Of a stretch of 64,000 bases of DNA, positions 43,072-52,079 are shown one piece after another. The translations under genes and the position numbers were made by a program. Position 1 is the stretch's first letter. Every line of letters begins with the position of its first letter. A model generated the notes under the pieces. The model had not been told where the DNA came from. It worked only from the letters and a program-made list of their open reading frames with translations, and searched no databases. The stretch is from Chitinophaga terrae (ex Kim and Jung 2007) (GTDB taxonomy: Bacteria; Bacteroidota; Bacteroidia; Chitinophagales; Chitinophagaceae), in contig NZ_FNRL01000010.1 in NCBI RefSeq assembly GCF_900107795.1, positions 124,001 to 188,000 on the forward strand, read 5' to 3'.

Positions 43072-45441
43072 TTACTTGCTGATAAAATATCTGAACTTGC
43101 CGTAGAAAGCACGACCGGGTTTCTGTAAACTGAAGTTGTCGTACAGCTTATTATCTACCAGGTTCTTGCACTCCAACGCCACGTTGTAGCGGCCATTTGC
43201 CAGGCTATACACGATGTTCACATCCTGGCAGAACTGCCGCGGGATGGTCAGTTTCACCTCTGCCTGGCCGGGCCATGACAGGTAATATTCATGTACATAC
43301 AGGAAGTTGTAACCCAGGGTCAGGGAATTGCCTTTTTTCAGTACGTTTTTGAAGAAGAGGGAAGCGTCAGCGTTCCCGAACAGGTAAGGCATATTAGGAA
43401 TACGGTCGCGGTACAGCGGGCTTACGTTTTTCTGGCCATCTTCAAACTTCGTCTGGTTGCGGAGGTTCTGGCAGGTCATGTTAACGCCGGCTGTAAAGAG
43501 CTGTTTGAAAGAATATCTTACTTCGGCGTCGAAGCCTGCATTGGTAACCGCTGCTTCGTTGCCGTTCACCTGCTTGGTTTGATTGGCATTCAACCGTGGC
43601 CGGATAAAATCTTTCGCATCCCGGTAGAGGAAATTGGCATCTACAGACAAACGATGGGCAGCGGCGATACGCGCCTGGTAACTTACGCCAAAGTTGAAAT
43701 TGTTGCTGGTTTCGGGTTTCAGATCCGGCGCGCCATCCAGGTTTCCTATCACATCGCCGAACAGCTCTTCCGCTTCCGGCAAACGGTAACTTTTCTCGAA
43801 AGATGATTTCAGTTGCAGGGCTGGCATTACAAAATAAGTTGTAGCAATACCATATCCCCATTTATTGATATCATTGTTTAGTTTGCGGTAAGCTACATCT
43901 CCCCAGTTCCCTGTAGGGTTGAAGCTCTCAGCAAAACTCACATGCTGGCTATAGTTCTTTACAAAAAGCGAGGTATTCCATTTTTCGTTATAGTCGTATT
44001 TATATCCCAAACCAATTACATTCTTGCGTACCGTTTTAGGATGATCATATTTTTCATCGTTCGGGTAGAGCGGGTCCTTACCTTTACGGTTGAAGGTTGT
44101 GTACACATCGTTCAGGGCAAAGGAATGACGCTCGTTCAGTTTGTAGCTGAGATTAGCGGTACCGATACCGTTATTGTTGTTGAACTTATACATGGTACGG
44201 TTCCTTTCGGCGCCGTTGTTGGGCACGTGTTGCCGGAACCAGTTATAGCGGCGGTTCACGGTGTCGATCTGCTGCTCGCTGCCCAGGTTGTAGTTGCCTG
44301 TTAGGCTGAAATCAAGCCCTTTTACAAATATATTCTTCACCTGGTACTTAACGCTGGGCATCACAATAGTACCACGATTGTGGATATCGCCGAATACGCT
44401 TACCATCCTGGCGCCAGTTTGCAGCTCCGAGTAGCTTTTGCCCATGGTGATGCCGAACAGCAATTTGTCTGCATACTTCTTCCCTACTACGCCTACATTG
44501 GCAATCACTGTTTCGTTATGGTAGGTATCATGGAACCTCCTCACCCACTGGCGTGGATAATACTCGCCCGTTACCAGGTCAGCTACGTTTACCCGTACCC
44601 GGTAGTTATTGTCGGAATAGTTCTGGAAAGCGTTCAGTTGAACTGTGAACCCGGATTTGGCAGTGTAACCGGCGTTGATGGTAGAGCGATGGGTATTGAA
44701 AGAGCCATAGGAATAAGAAACGTCCAGGTAACTATGCTGTTTGTTGCTGGTAACTATATTAATTGCGCCGCCTAAAGCGTCTGATCCCAGCCAGATAGGT
44801 ACTACTCCTTTATATACCTCCACCCTTTCTGCCAGGTTAATAGGGATATTATTCAGCTGGAAAGAAGAACCGAAATTATCCATAGGTACGCCATCGAGGA
44901 ATATCTTCACCTGGCGGCCGGAGAAGCCGTTCAGTGAAAAGTTCATACGGGAACCCAAGCCTCCATCCTCTCTTACGCGGATACCCGATACCCGGTCGAG
45001 CGCGTGGGAAAGATCGAGCGTGGAATTATACAATTTCTTTGCATCTATAGCGGTGACGTTGTAAGCTTGTCGGCCTACTTCTTTAACAGTGGAGCGGCCG
45101 ATCACCGATACAGCTTCAATATCGTTCACGGATTGTTCCAATGTCAGGTTCACTACCTGGTTGGCGCCCGCTTTCAGGTTCAGCTCATGGGTTATTTTCT
45201 GAAAGCCGACAGCGGTAATATGTAAGGTATGTTTACCGGGAGGAGCGGATGCGATGCGGAAATATCCTTTCTCATCTGCGATCGCATTCGTGTTATGATG
45301 CTGCAGTTTCACAGAAGCACCGGGTACAGGATTACCGGCGGCATCTTTCAAATACCCGCTGATGGTAGCAACTGACTGCGCATGGGTAAGGAAAGCCAGG
45401 GATAATAGAATGCTTAGCAGCAAGGATCTTTTAATGTACAT
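43072..45441 (-). CDS. TonB-dependent receptor for iron or a siderophore
   Basis: The 789-residue protein has a signal peptide (MYIKRSLLLSILLSLAFLTHAQ), a carboxypeptidase-regulatory-like domain (24-105; ISGYLKDAAGNPVPGASVKL) and a plug (RVSGIRVREDGGLGSRMNFS; VEVYKGVVPIWLGSDALGGA). The barrel ends GRAFYGKFRYFISK. Unlike SusC it has no SusD partner; downstream are DUF4374 and PepSY genes, so it is read as a metal-chelate receptor. The substrate cannot be told from sequence. Confidence 0.93.
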   Translation of the reverse strand: MYIKRSLLLSILLSLAFLTHAQSVATISGYLKDAAGNPVPGASVKLQHHNTNAIADEKGYFRIASAPPGKHTLHITAVGFQKITHELNLKAGANQVVNLTLEQSVNDIEAVSVIGRSTVKEVGRQAYNVTAIDAKKLYNSTLDLSHALDRVSGIRVREDGGLGSRMNFSLNGFSGRQVKIFLDGVPMDNFGSSFQLNNIPINLAERVEVYKGVVPIWLGSDALGGAINIVTSNKQHSYLDVSYSYGSFNTHRSTINAGYTAKSGFTVQLNAFQNYSDNNYRVRVNVADLVTGEYYPRQWVRRFHDTYHNETVIANVGVVGKKYADKLLFGITMGKSYSELQTGARMVSVFGDIHNRGTIVMPSVKYQVKNIFVKGLDFSLTGNYNLGSEQQIDTVNRRYNWFRQHVPNNGAERNRTMYKFNNNNGIGTANLSYKLNERHSFALNDVYTTFNRKGKDPLYPNDEKYDHPKTVRKNVIGLGYKYDYNEKWNTSLFVKNYSQHVSFAESFNPTGNWGDVAYRKLNNDINKWGYGIATTYFVMPALQLKSSFEKSYRLPEAEELFGDVIGNLDGAPDLKPETSNNFNFGVSYQARIAAAHRLSVDANFLYRDAKDFIRPRLNANQTKQVNGNEAAVTNAGFDAEVRYSFKQLFTAGVNMTCQNLRNQTKFEDGQKNVSPLYRDRIPNMPYLFGNADASLFFKNVLKKGNSLTLGYNFLYVHEYYLSWPGQAEVKLTIPRQFCQDVNIVYSLANGRYNVALECKNLVDNKLYDNFSLQKPGRAFYGKFRYFISK

Positions 45442-45791
45442 TTTGAATCATCTTTTATAACACATGAATAAGGCATAGCAGTAGCAGGTCAATGCAGCCT
45501 ACTGCAACGACAATACGTTTTCAACTTAATTAACAGAATAGCTGTGAACAGGCCAGGGCAGCACAATCCCCTGGTCGATCAGTTATCAGAAAAATATAGG
45601 TTTCTATCTGGGTGCGAAAGTAGGAAGGGATTTAACAAAACGTTTACGATATCGGGAAAATAAAAGCGCGATATTTTTTCCGCTTTGCGGAAAAAGGAAT
45701 TTACAAATAGTCGTAAGCGTTAGATAAGGAAGAAGATAACAAGGGGTATAACAGAACAAAGCTCCCCGGAACTGGTAGTATAGCGGATGGG
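45442..45791. other. 350-base intergenic region between the iron operon and rnhA
   Basis: No gene was seen. It must contain the operon promoter. A near-match -7 element on the minus strand, TACTTTCG (45619-45612), is the best candidate. It also holds the hairpin at 45675-45695. Confidence 0.4.
45675..45695. terminator. perfect hairpin, probable rnhA terminator
   Basis: TTTTTCCGC and GCGGAAAAA are perfect 9-base arms around TTT, so the stem itself supplies T-runs on both strands. It lies about 95 bases past the rnhA stop. An operator role for the iron operon is an alternative. Confidence 0.55.
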
Positions 45792-46265
45792 TTAATTCAA
45801 TAAACTGTCCATATCGTTTTCAAAACCTTCGTCGATCAGCCAGTTCCCGCTGTCGGCGGCTTGTGTGGCCAGTTCATCGCAGCGGTTGTTGAAAATATTG
45901 CTGGCATGTCCTTTCACCCACTGCATTTTTATTTTATGTTTACGGTACAATGGAATAAAACGCATCCAAAGGTCTTTGTTCTTCTTTCCTTTGAAGCCTG
46001 TTTTCATCCATCCCCATATCCATCCTTTTTCTATACTATCTACCACGTATTTGCTGTCGGTACAGATAGTAAGTTGCAACCCGTCTTTTTTCAGGGCTTC
46101 CAGTGCGGTGATCACTGCCAGCAACTCCATACGGTTGTTGGTTGTCTTCCTGTAACCCTGTGATAATTCCTTGCGCAGGGAACCCCACATTAAAACTACG
46201 CCATAGCCTCCGGGGCCCGGATTGCCCCGGGAAGCGCCATCTGTATATACTACCAGTTCTGCCAT
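45792..46265 (-). CDS. rnhA: ribonuclease HI
   Basis: The 157-residue protein has all RNase H1 signatures: YTDGASRGNPGPGGYG (catalytic Asp 9), NNRMELLAVITALEAL (Glu 47), CTDSKYVVDSI (Asp 70) and the basic QWVKGHASNIFNNRCDELA (last Asp about 133). The enzyme cuts the RNA strand of RNA-DNA hybrids in the cytoplasm. The length and the basic handle region (WGWMKTGFKGKKNK) match the E. coli type. It is separated by 50 bases from the acyl-CoA carboxylase gene on its right. Confidence 0.96.
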   Translation of the reverse strand: MAELVVYTDGASRGNPGPGGYGVVLMWGSLRKELSQGYRKTTNNRMELLAVITALEALKKDGLQLTICTDSKYVVDSIEKGWIWGWMKTGFKGKKNKDLWMRFIPLYRKHKIKMQWVKGHASNIFNNRCDELATQAADSGNWLIDEGFENDMDSLLN

Positions 46266-46315
46266 ACTTTTTGATAAAGAAACGCGAATATAAAGGATTT
46301 TTTTACTCGCGCTGC

Positions 46316-47953
46316 TTATACCTGGAATACGCCTACATTAAACTGGTCAGTAACGGGGGCATGATTGGCGGCTTTTATGCCTTCCGAGATCCGTATGCGT
46401 GTTTCCAGCGGGTCTATAATATCGTCTACCCACAACCTGGCGGCTGCATAATATGGCGTCGTTTGTGCGTTGTATTTATCCGTGATCTCTTTCAGCAACC
46501 GTGCTTCATCTTCGGGCGTGATCTCCTGCCCTTTGGCTTTCAGCGAAGCAACCTGTATCTGCAATAATGTTTTGGCTGCCTGTTCTCCTCCCATCACGGC
46601 TATTTTTGCAGAAGGCCATGCGTAAATAAAGCGCGGGTCATAGGCTTTGCCGCACATGGCATAGTTGCCGGCGCCATAGGAATTGCCGATGATGACAGTG
46701 ATCTTGGGCACTACGGAATTGGATACGGCATTCACGAGTTTTGCCCCGTCCTTAATGATACCAGCATGCTCGCTGCGGCTGCCTACCATGAATCCTGTCA
46801 CATCCTGCAGGAAGACCAAAGGAATTTTTTTCTGGTTGCAATTCATAACAAAACGGGCGGCTTTATCTGCACTGTCGTTATATATCACACCTCCCATCTG
46901 CATTTCTCCTTTTTTATTCTTCACTATCTTCCGCTGGTTGGCAACAATACCAACTGCCCAGCCATCGATCCGGGCGTAGCCGCAAAGGATGCTTTTGCCA
47001 TAGTCTTCTTTATACTGCTCAAAAACAGAATCATCTACCAGGCGTTCAATTATTTCGAGCATATCATAAGGCCGGGAATTATCTGCCGGTAATACGCTGT
47101 CTAATTCCGCGACCGGCTTTTTAGGCTCCTTTGGCGTTACCCGGTCGAAACCCGCAGTAGGATTGTGTCCTATCTTCCCTACAATTTCCCGGATACGTTC
47201 CAGGCATTCTTCATCCGTCTTGAATTTATAATCGGCAATACCCGAAATCTCCGTATGGGTAACGGCGCCGCCTAGTGTTTCTGCATCTATATCCTCTCCG
47301 ATGGCTGCTTTTACCAGGTAAGGCCCCGCCAGGAAAATAGAACCGTTGCCCTCTACCATTAACACTTCATCGCTCATAATAGGCAGGTAAGCTCCGCCCG
47401 CTACGCAACTTCCCATTACCGCCGCAATCTGGGTAATGCCCATGGCGCTCATCCTGGCATTGTTCCTGAAGATCCTTCCGAAATGTTCTTTATCGGGGAA
47501 TATTTCATCCTGCATGGGTAAAAACACGCCTGCACTGTCTACCAGGTAAATAATGGGCAGATGGTTCTCTATAGCAATTTCCTGTAAGCGTAAATTTTTC
47601 TTGCCCGTCATAGGGAACCAGGCGCCGGCCTTTACAGTCATATCATTGGCTACGATCACGCAAAGACGACCGCTTACATATCCCAAACCTCCCACTGTAC
47701 CGGCAGCCGGGCAGCCGCCATATTCTTCGTACATATCGTAAGCTGCAAATGCGCCGATCTCCGTGAAAACAGAATCTTTGTCGATCAGGCGCTCAATACG
47801 TTCACGGGCTGTTAACTTCCCCCGTTGCCTGACCTTTTCAAGGGCTTTCTTTCCTCCTCCCTGTTCAATGACGCCCAGGCGTTGTTTCATAGTACTGATC
47901 GCCATTCTCATGGCATCCTTATTCTTGTTTGTTTCCAATTGCTGCTGATCCAT
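46316..47953 (-). CDS. acyl-CoA carboxylase carboxyltransferase (beta) subunit
   Basis: The 545-residue protein is a two-lobed crotonase-fold carboxyltransferase: KLTARERIERLIDKDSVFTE near 47-66, IYLVDSAGVFLPMQDEIFPD near 145-164, GSCVAGGAYLPIMSDEV near 190-206, and GNSYGAGNYAMCGKAYDPRF near 426-445. It transfers carboxyl from biotin to an acyl-CoA. Details such as FGRIFRNNARMSAMGITQIA resemble methylcrotonyl-CoA carboxylase more than propionyl-CoA carboxylase, but the substrate is uncertain. No biotin-carboxylase subunit is adjacent. Confidence 0.92.
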   Translation of the reverse strand: MDQQQLETNKNKDAMRMAISTMKQRLGVIEQGGGKKALEKVRQRGKLTARERIERLIDKDSVFTEIGAFAAYDMYEEYGGCPAAGTVGGLGYVSGRLCVIVANDMTVKAGAWFPMTGKKNLRLQEIAIENHLPIIYLVDSAGVFLPMQDEIFPDKEHFGRIFRNNARMSAMGITQIAAVMGSCVAGGAYLPIMSDEVLMVEGNGSIFLAGPYLVKAAIGEDIDAETLGGAVTHTEISGIADYKFKTDEECLERIREIVGKIGHNPTAGFDRVTPKEPKKPVAELDSVLPADNSRPYDMLEIIERLVDDSVFEQYKEDYGKSILCGYARIDGWAVGIVANQRKIVKNKKGEMQMGGVIYNDSADKAARFVMNCNQKKIPLVFLQDVTGFMVGSRSEHAGIIKDGAKLVNAVSNSVVPKITVIIGNSYGAGNYAMCGKAYDPRFIYAWPSAKIAVMGGEQAAKTLLQIQVASLKAKGQEITPEDEARLLKEITDKYNAQTTPYYAAARLWVDDIIDPLETRIRISEGIKAANHAPVTDQFNVGVFQV

Positions 47954-48149
47954 AACGATGGGTTTTATATTATCTAAAAATAAGGGAAAGAATTCAGTAA
48001 ATTACTGGTACAAAAAATGAGCAGTTCATCAATTAGAGGATTATCAGCATACCACTGCTTCTGTTCTGTTTTATGCAGATTTAGACCAGTGGCGGGTAGT
48101 ACCATACAAACAGAACGTCTATCTTTTTTAAAATTTTAAATACCGGCAC

Positions 48150-48608
48150 ATGTCTATAACCCAGCATCTTGCTACGTCTATTGAAAACCTGTATAAAGGA
48201 GAACCCTGGATCGGCGTAACGTTCAGCGAATACCTAAGCAGGGTGAATGCCATCCAGGCAACTAAAAAGATCGGGGAATCCAATTGTATCTGGGAGATAG
48301 TTAATCACATTATTTACTGGCATCAGCGGGCGCAACGTTATATGTACAATGAGCCGCTGGAGCAGGACGGCGACCTGCCTGATTTTTATATACCGGAGAA
48401 TCGCGGTGAAGAAAACTGGCAACACACGGTACACCGACTGGAACATTCGTTTGATAAAATGGCAGACGCGCTGCGCAAATTCCCCGGGCAGGAAGTATTT
48501 GATACCTTCCCCGGTACCTCGCACCCTGCTTTGTATTACCTGCAGGGCTTAGCGGAGCACGACGCCTATCATTTAGGACAGATTGTACTGCTGGCCAAAT
48601 ACGCTTAA
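48150..48608 (+). CDS. DinB-like (DinB_2) four-helix protein
   Basis: The 152-residue protein fits DinB/YfiT-like bundles, with likely metal-binding histidines at NHIIYWHQRAQRYM (about 51-64) and EHDAYHLGQIVLLAKYA (about 135-151). The family binds divalent metal and often includes thiol-dependent transferases; the substrate is unknown. The TAA stop shares TTAA with the stop of the convergent MarR-GNAT gene. Confidence 0.87.
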   Translation: MSITQHLATSIENLYKGEPWIGVTFSEYLSRVNAIQATKKIGESNCIWEIVNHIIYWHQRAQRYMYNEPLEQDGDLPDFYIPENRGEENWQHTVHRLEHSFDKMADALRKFPGQEVFDTFPGTSHPALYYLQGLAEHDAYHLGQIVLLAKYA

Positions 48609-49537
48609 ACCAACTCCATATCATAACGCTGCTCGTACAGCTCCTGCCCCCATTGTTTCAGGAATTTCTCGCCTGTTTTGCGGAAGCCTGTTTTCGTATA
48701 GAGGGTGATGGCAGTTTGTTGCATGCTGGTAGTTAGGAGATAGATCTTCTGGTAATGTTTTTCCTTGCAGAAACTGATTGCTTCGTTCAGCAGGCGTTTT
48801 CCCAGTCCCTGGCCGCGGTAGTCGGGGTGTACCAGGAACCAGCGCAATTGCACCAGGTGCCTGGAGGAAGCGGCGATAGCAATGGAACCAACTATCTGCC
48901 CATTGGCGATGGCGAGGAAGATCCTGTCTTTCGCGGGGTTGTATCCCGGCAGGAACTCATAGAATGTCTTGCAAACGTAGCTTTCAAATTCCAGGTTATA
49001 ACCGCTCTCTTTTGCATATAATACCCCATGCAAGTAGATAAGATATCCTACATCGCCGGGCAGGAGATTGTGCCGGATGGTAACTTCAGGCAACGCCTGG
49101 GATGATGGGTCGGTCAGCAATTGCTGCACCGATTGCATGGCTTTTGTTACCTGCAGTTGCTGCGCTTCCGTCAGCGGCTCGATCAGTCGCTGTATCTCGT
49201 TATCGGATCGTTCATTAAGTCCTGCTATTAATCTTTTCCCGGCCGCCGATAGCTGGATGAAGAAAGTGCGACCATCCATATTGGATTGCTGGCGTATCAG
49301 CCAACCTTTCTTTTCAAATTTCTTCAACATGCGGCTCAGGTACCCTGCATCCATTTGCAGGCTGGTTACCAGCTGGGACGCAGTAGCCCTGGCCTGTTGG
49401 CCTATTTCATAAAGTACCCGGACTTCCGAAAGGGAGAGGTCACTCTCCAGGATATGCTGGTTTAATAATCCAATGGTTTTTGTATAAAAGCGGTTAAAGC
49501 TCCTGATATCCTGGATGACTTGTGTGTTAGGCGACAT
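48605..49537 (-). CDS. MarR-type HTH fused to GNAT acetyltransferase
   Basis: From the Met at 49537 the protein has about 310 residues. Residues about 10-140 are a MarR winged helix: LSLSEVRVLYEIGQQARATA, then SQLVTSLQMDAGYLSRMLKK, and a wing GWLIRQQSNMDGRTF. The second half is a GNAT domain with LRWFLVHPDYRGQGLGKRLL (acetyl-CoA loop RGQGLG) and TAITLYTKTGFRKTGEKF. Such fusions are known; the acetylated target is usually unknown. The upstream start at 49585 lies beyond a perfect promoter and is rejected. Two TTGAC motifs in the promoter may be its own operator. Confidence 0.9.
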   Translation of the reverse strand: MSPNTQVIQDIRSFNRFYTKTIGLLNQHILESDLSLSEVRVLYEIGQQARATASQLVTSLQMDAGYLSRMLKKFEKKGWLIRQQSNMDGRTFFIQLSAAGKRLIAGLNERSDNEIQRLIEPLTEAQQLQVTKAMQSVQQLLTDPSSQALPEVTIRHNLLPGDVGYLIYLHGVLYAKESGYNLEFESYVCKTFYEFLPGYNPAKDRIFLAIANGQIVGSIAIAASSRHLVQLRWFLVHPDYRGQGLGKRLLNEAISFCKEKHYQKIYLLTTSMQQTAITLYTKTGFRKTGEKFLKQWGQELYEQRYDMELV

Positions 49538-49555
49538 AGGAAATTGTTTGTCAGG

Positions 49556-49585
49556 CAAAATTACCAAAACACTTGACAAAAGCAA
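49556..49585 (-). promoter_or_regulatory. TTG-N19-TAATTTTG promoter of the MarR-GNAT gene
   Basis: On the minus strand TTG (49585-49583), exactly 19 bases, then TAATTTTG (49563-49556) form a textbook Bacteroidota promoter. It fixes the start codon at 49537. Confidence 0.75.
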
Positions 49586-49594
49586 CTATTTTAC

Positions 49595-49607
49595 TTGACT
49601 TCGTCAA
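49595..49607. promoter_or_regulatory. TTGAC-TTC-GTCAA dyad, candidate MarR operator
   Basis: A perfect 5-base inverted repeat lies just upstream of the -33 element, and an extra ACTTGAC (49571-49577) lies inside the promoter spacer. The location suits autoregulation by the MarR domain. Confidence 0.5.
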
Positions 49608-49680
49608 ATAAATATTTTCTCTTCCTGATAATGAGAAGTTTATAATTTTTATTTTATAATTAAACATAGAGTGAAGATGT

Positions 49681-49688
49681 TATCTTTG
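49681..49688 (+). promoter_or_regulatory. -7 element of the symporter gene
   Basis: TATCTTTG exactly fits TAnnTTTG and lies 56 bases before the ATG at 49745. The -33 element is not obvious. Confidence 0.5.
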
Positions 49689-49744
49689 TTTCTTACCAAT
49701 TTTTAGGGTGCTTGCAACCAAGCGTTATTGATTAAAACAGAAAT

Positions 49745-51199
49745 ATGTCGCCAGGATTATTATTCTCATTTGTCATTGCCTATTTCGTCATCTTATTAGT
49801 TGTAGCCTGGTATACGGGCCGCAATTCGAACAATGATTCTTTCTTTATCGGTAACCGCAACAGTAACTGGATGCTGGTAGCTTTCGGGATGATCGGCACT
49901 TCGCTCAGCGGGGTAACGTTTGTAAGCGTACCGGGAGCAGTGGGAAAAGAAGCCTTCAGTTATATGCAGATAACGCTGGGATATTTTATAGGCTACCTGA
50001 CGATCGCCTATATACTGATCCCGCTTTATTACCGGCTGCACCTGACCTCTATCTATAATTACCTGGATACCCGCTTTGGCCGGTATTCGTATAAAACCGG
50101 CGCTTCCTTTTTTATTCTTTCCAGGACGCTGGGCGCAACGGCCCGTTTATACCTGGTAGTCAGAATATTGCAGGATGCCATATTGTCGAGCTTCGGCGTA
50201 CCGTTCTGGCTCACGACCCTGATCATCCTGCTGATGATCTTATTATACACCTATGAAGGCGGGGTAAAAACTATCGTATATACGGATACGTTACAGACCT
50301 CCTGCATGCTGGCAGGGCTGATCATCTGCACCATTTACATCCTTAAGCATATGGACCTGAGCGTGGCGGGAAGTTTTACCGCCATGCATGAAAAAGGGCT
50401 TACGACGGTATTTAATTTCGACCCGGACAGTAAGTTGTTTTTCGTGAAGCAGATATTGGCGGGCGCCTTCATCACCATTACCATGACAGGGATGGACCAG
50501 GAAATGATGCAGAAGAATATTTCGGTGAAGACCCTGAAAGATTCTAAAAAGAACATGGTTTCCCTGGCGTTCATCATGGTGATCGTGATCGGGTTATTCC
50601 TTTACCTGGGCGGTTTGCTGCATATATTCGGGGCAGCGCAGGGAGTAACAGAAACCGGCGATAAGCTGTTCCCTGCTTTGGCGTTACAGCATATGCCGCC
50701 GGTGATCTCCGTGATCTTTATCATTGCATTGATCTCTGCCCTGTTTCCAAGTGCGGATGGAGCTATGACTGCGCTCACCTCTTCTATCTGTATCGACATC
50801 CTGGGATTGCAGCGGCGCAGCGACTGGTCAGACGCCCAGAAGAAAAAGATACGCCAGCGCATTCACCTGCTGATGGCGTTTATCTTCCTGTTGTTTGTGT
50901 TATTGTTTGAATGGATCGATAATCCAAGTATGATCGGTGTGATATTGAAAATTGCCGCCTATACATACGGTCCGTTGTTAGGTTTGTTTTCTTTCGGCAT
51001 ACTGAGCAAACGCCAGGTTGAAGACAAATGGGTGCCGGTAGTTTGCGTGGCGGCCCCGTTGTTGTGTTTCGTGGTTGACAAATACCAGTCAGTATTGTTT
51101 GGAGATTTCCAGATAGGACTGGAATTGCTGATCATTAACGGGTTGTTCACTTACCTGGGATTGTTGATAATTAAGAAGAAAGATGTACAAATGGCTTGA
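49745..51199 (+). CDS. sodium/solute symporter (SSS family)
   Basis: The 484-residue protein has about 13 membrane helices and SSS family segments: FFIGNRNSNWMLVAFGMIGT near 33-52, LSGVTFVSVPG, YYRLHLTSIYNYLDTRFG near 95-112, ISALFPSADGAMTALTSSIC near 329-348 (the sodium-site helix), and GVILKIAAYTYGPLLGLF. It moves an organic solute with sodium across the inner membrane. The substrate is not evident and no catabolic gene is adjacent. It is divergent from the MarR-GNAT gene. Confidence 0.93.
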   Translation: MSPGLLFSFVIAYFVILLVVAWYTGRNSNNDSFFIGNRNSNWMLVAFGMIGTSLSGVTFVSVPGAVGKEAFSYMQITLGYFIGYLTIAYILIPLYYRLHLTSIYNYLDTRFGRYSYKTGASFFILSRTLGATARLYLVVRILQDAILSSFGVPFWLTTLIILLMILLYTYEGGVKTIVYTDTLQTSCMLAGLIICTIYILKHMDLSVAGSFTAMHEKGLTTVFNFDPDSKLFFVKQILAGAFITITMTGMDQEMMQKNISVKTLKDSKKNMVSLAFIMVIVIGLFLYLGGLLHIFGAAQGVTETGDKLFPALALQHMPPVISVIFIIALISALFPSADGAMTALTSSICIDILGLQRRSDWSDAQKKKIRQRIHLLMAFIFLLFVLLFEWIDNPSMIGVILKIAAYTYGPLLGLFSFGILSKRQVEDKWVPVVCVAAPLLCFVVDKYQSVLFGDFQIGLELLIINGLFTYLGLLIIKKKDVQMA

Positions 51200-51219
51200 T
51201 TGCCGGAGATGATAAAAGA

Positions 51220-51256
51220 AAAAGGATCTTCTACAACGGGTAGAGATCCTTTTTCT
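51220..51256. terminator. bidirectional terminator between symporter and DsbA-like genes
   Basis: AAAAAGGATCT and AGATCCTTTTT pair perfectly around about 14 bases. The stem itself gives T-runs on both strands, serving the two convergent genes. Confidence 0.85.
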
Positions 51257-51273
51257 TTTTATGGCAAACTGTA

Positions 51274-51984
51274 TTAATTGCAATTACCGTCGGGCGTACA
51301 TACCTGGCCATCGAGTCCGTCAGGGGTTTTAAGCGCAGGTTGGGCGGACTTCCATTCGCCGAACGCCTGGTTCAGCGCCTGTGTAAAGGCTTCGGATGGC
51401 TGAGCGCCGGAAACGCCGTATTTCCTGTCGAGCACAAAGAAAGGCACTCCGCGTATCCCCAGTTGCTGGGCTTCGTATACGTCTTTATTCACCGCATCCG
51501 CCAGGTCGCGGGACCTCAGCACTTCCGCTACTTCTTCTTTCTCCAGGCCTATTGATTCGCCCAGTTCCTGCAATACTTCCGGGTTGCTGACATCTTTGCC
51601 TTCCGTAAAATACGCGTGGAAGAAACGCTCTTCCGCCTGGTCGCCCAGGCCATGCTTCTTCGCCAGCTGGATAATCCGGTGCGCATCAAAGGAATTAGCG
51701 ATCACCGCTTTATCGAAGTTATACGTTAAACCTACTTCGCTTGCAGTCTGAGCCAGCTGGTCGTGCATGGCTACAGACCAATCCCTGGACTGGCCTTTCA
51801 TTTCAGCTACATAATCATATACATCCTTTCCGGGCTGTGACTTCAGGTTGGGGTTCAGCTGGAAACTTTTCCATTCTACCGTGATCTCGTCTTTTCCCGG
51901 GAATTGTTCCAGGGCCGCTTCAAATCTCCTTTTGCCTATATAGCAGAAAGGGCACATGATATCTGACCAAATTTCTACTTTCAT
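51274..51984 (-). CDS. DsbA-family (FrnE-like) oxidoreductase
   Basis: From the Met at 51984 the protein has 236 residues: MKVEIWSDIMCPFCYIGKRR with the CPFC redox motif at about 11-14, VEWKSFQLNPN, FDAHRIIQLAKKHGLGDQAE near 110-129, and GIRGVPFFVLDRKYGVSGAQ with the cis-proline. There is no signal peptide, so it acts in the cytoplasm, perhaps as a thiol oxidoreductase or isomerase. It ends with a CTPDGNC tail. An upstream Met at 52011 lies in the -7 box and is rejected. It is divergent from the HxlR regulator. Confidence 0.93.
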   Translation of the reverse strand: MKVEIWSDIMCPFCYIGKRRFEAALEQFPGKDEITVEWKSFQLNPNLKSQPGKDVYDYVAEMKGQSRDWSVAMHDQLAQTASEVGLTYNFDKAVIANSFDAHRIIQLAKKHGLGDQAEERFFHAYFTEGKDVSNPEVLQELGESIGLEKEEVAEVLRSRDLADAVNKDVYEAQQLGIRGVPFFVLDRKYGVSGAQPSEAFTQALNQAFGEWKSAQPALKTPDGLDGQVCTPDGNCN

Positions 51985-52008
51985 CCTGTTGAATTTATGT
52001 TCTGCATA

Positions 52009-52024
52009 CAAAGTTATATCTTTG
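52009..52024. promoter_or_regulatory. back-to-back divergent -7 elements
   Basis: TAACTTTG on the minus strand (52016-52009, for the DsbA-like gene) directly touches TATCTTTG on the plus strand (52017-52024, for hxlR). Both exactly fit TAnnTTTG, so the two transcripts start only about 30 bases apart. Confidence 0.65.
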
Positions 52025-52034
52025 CTATCAAAAA

Positions 52035-52065
52035 GTAAGCAGTTATTCTTTGGTAACTGCTTTAC
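52035..52065. promoter_or_regulatory. dyad in the hxlR leader, candidate HxlR operator
   Basis: GTAAGCAGTTA and TAACTGCTTTAC form an inverted repeat with one extra base in one arm. It lies between the hxlR -7 element and its ATG at 52080 and overlaps the upstream part of the leftward promoter. Confidence 0.55.
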
Positions 52066-52079
52066 AAAAGGTAACCAGT

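Noticed and set aside
43291..43806. 171-codon rightward frame inside the TonB receptor gene
   Set aside because: Antisense to a well-supported receptor barrel; no start context or domain.
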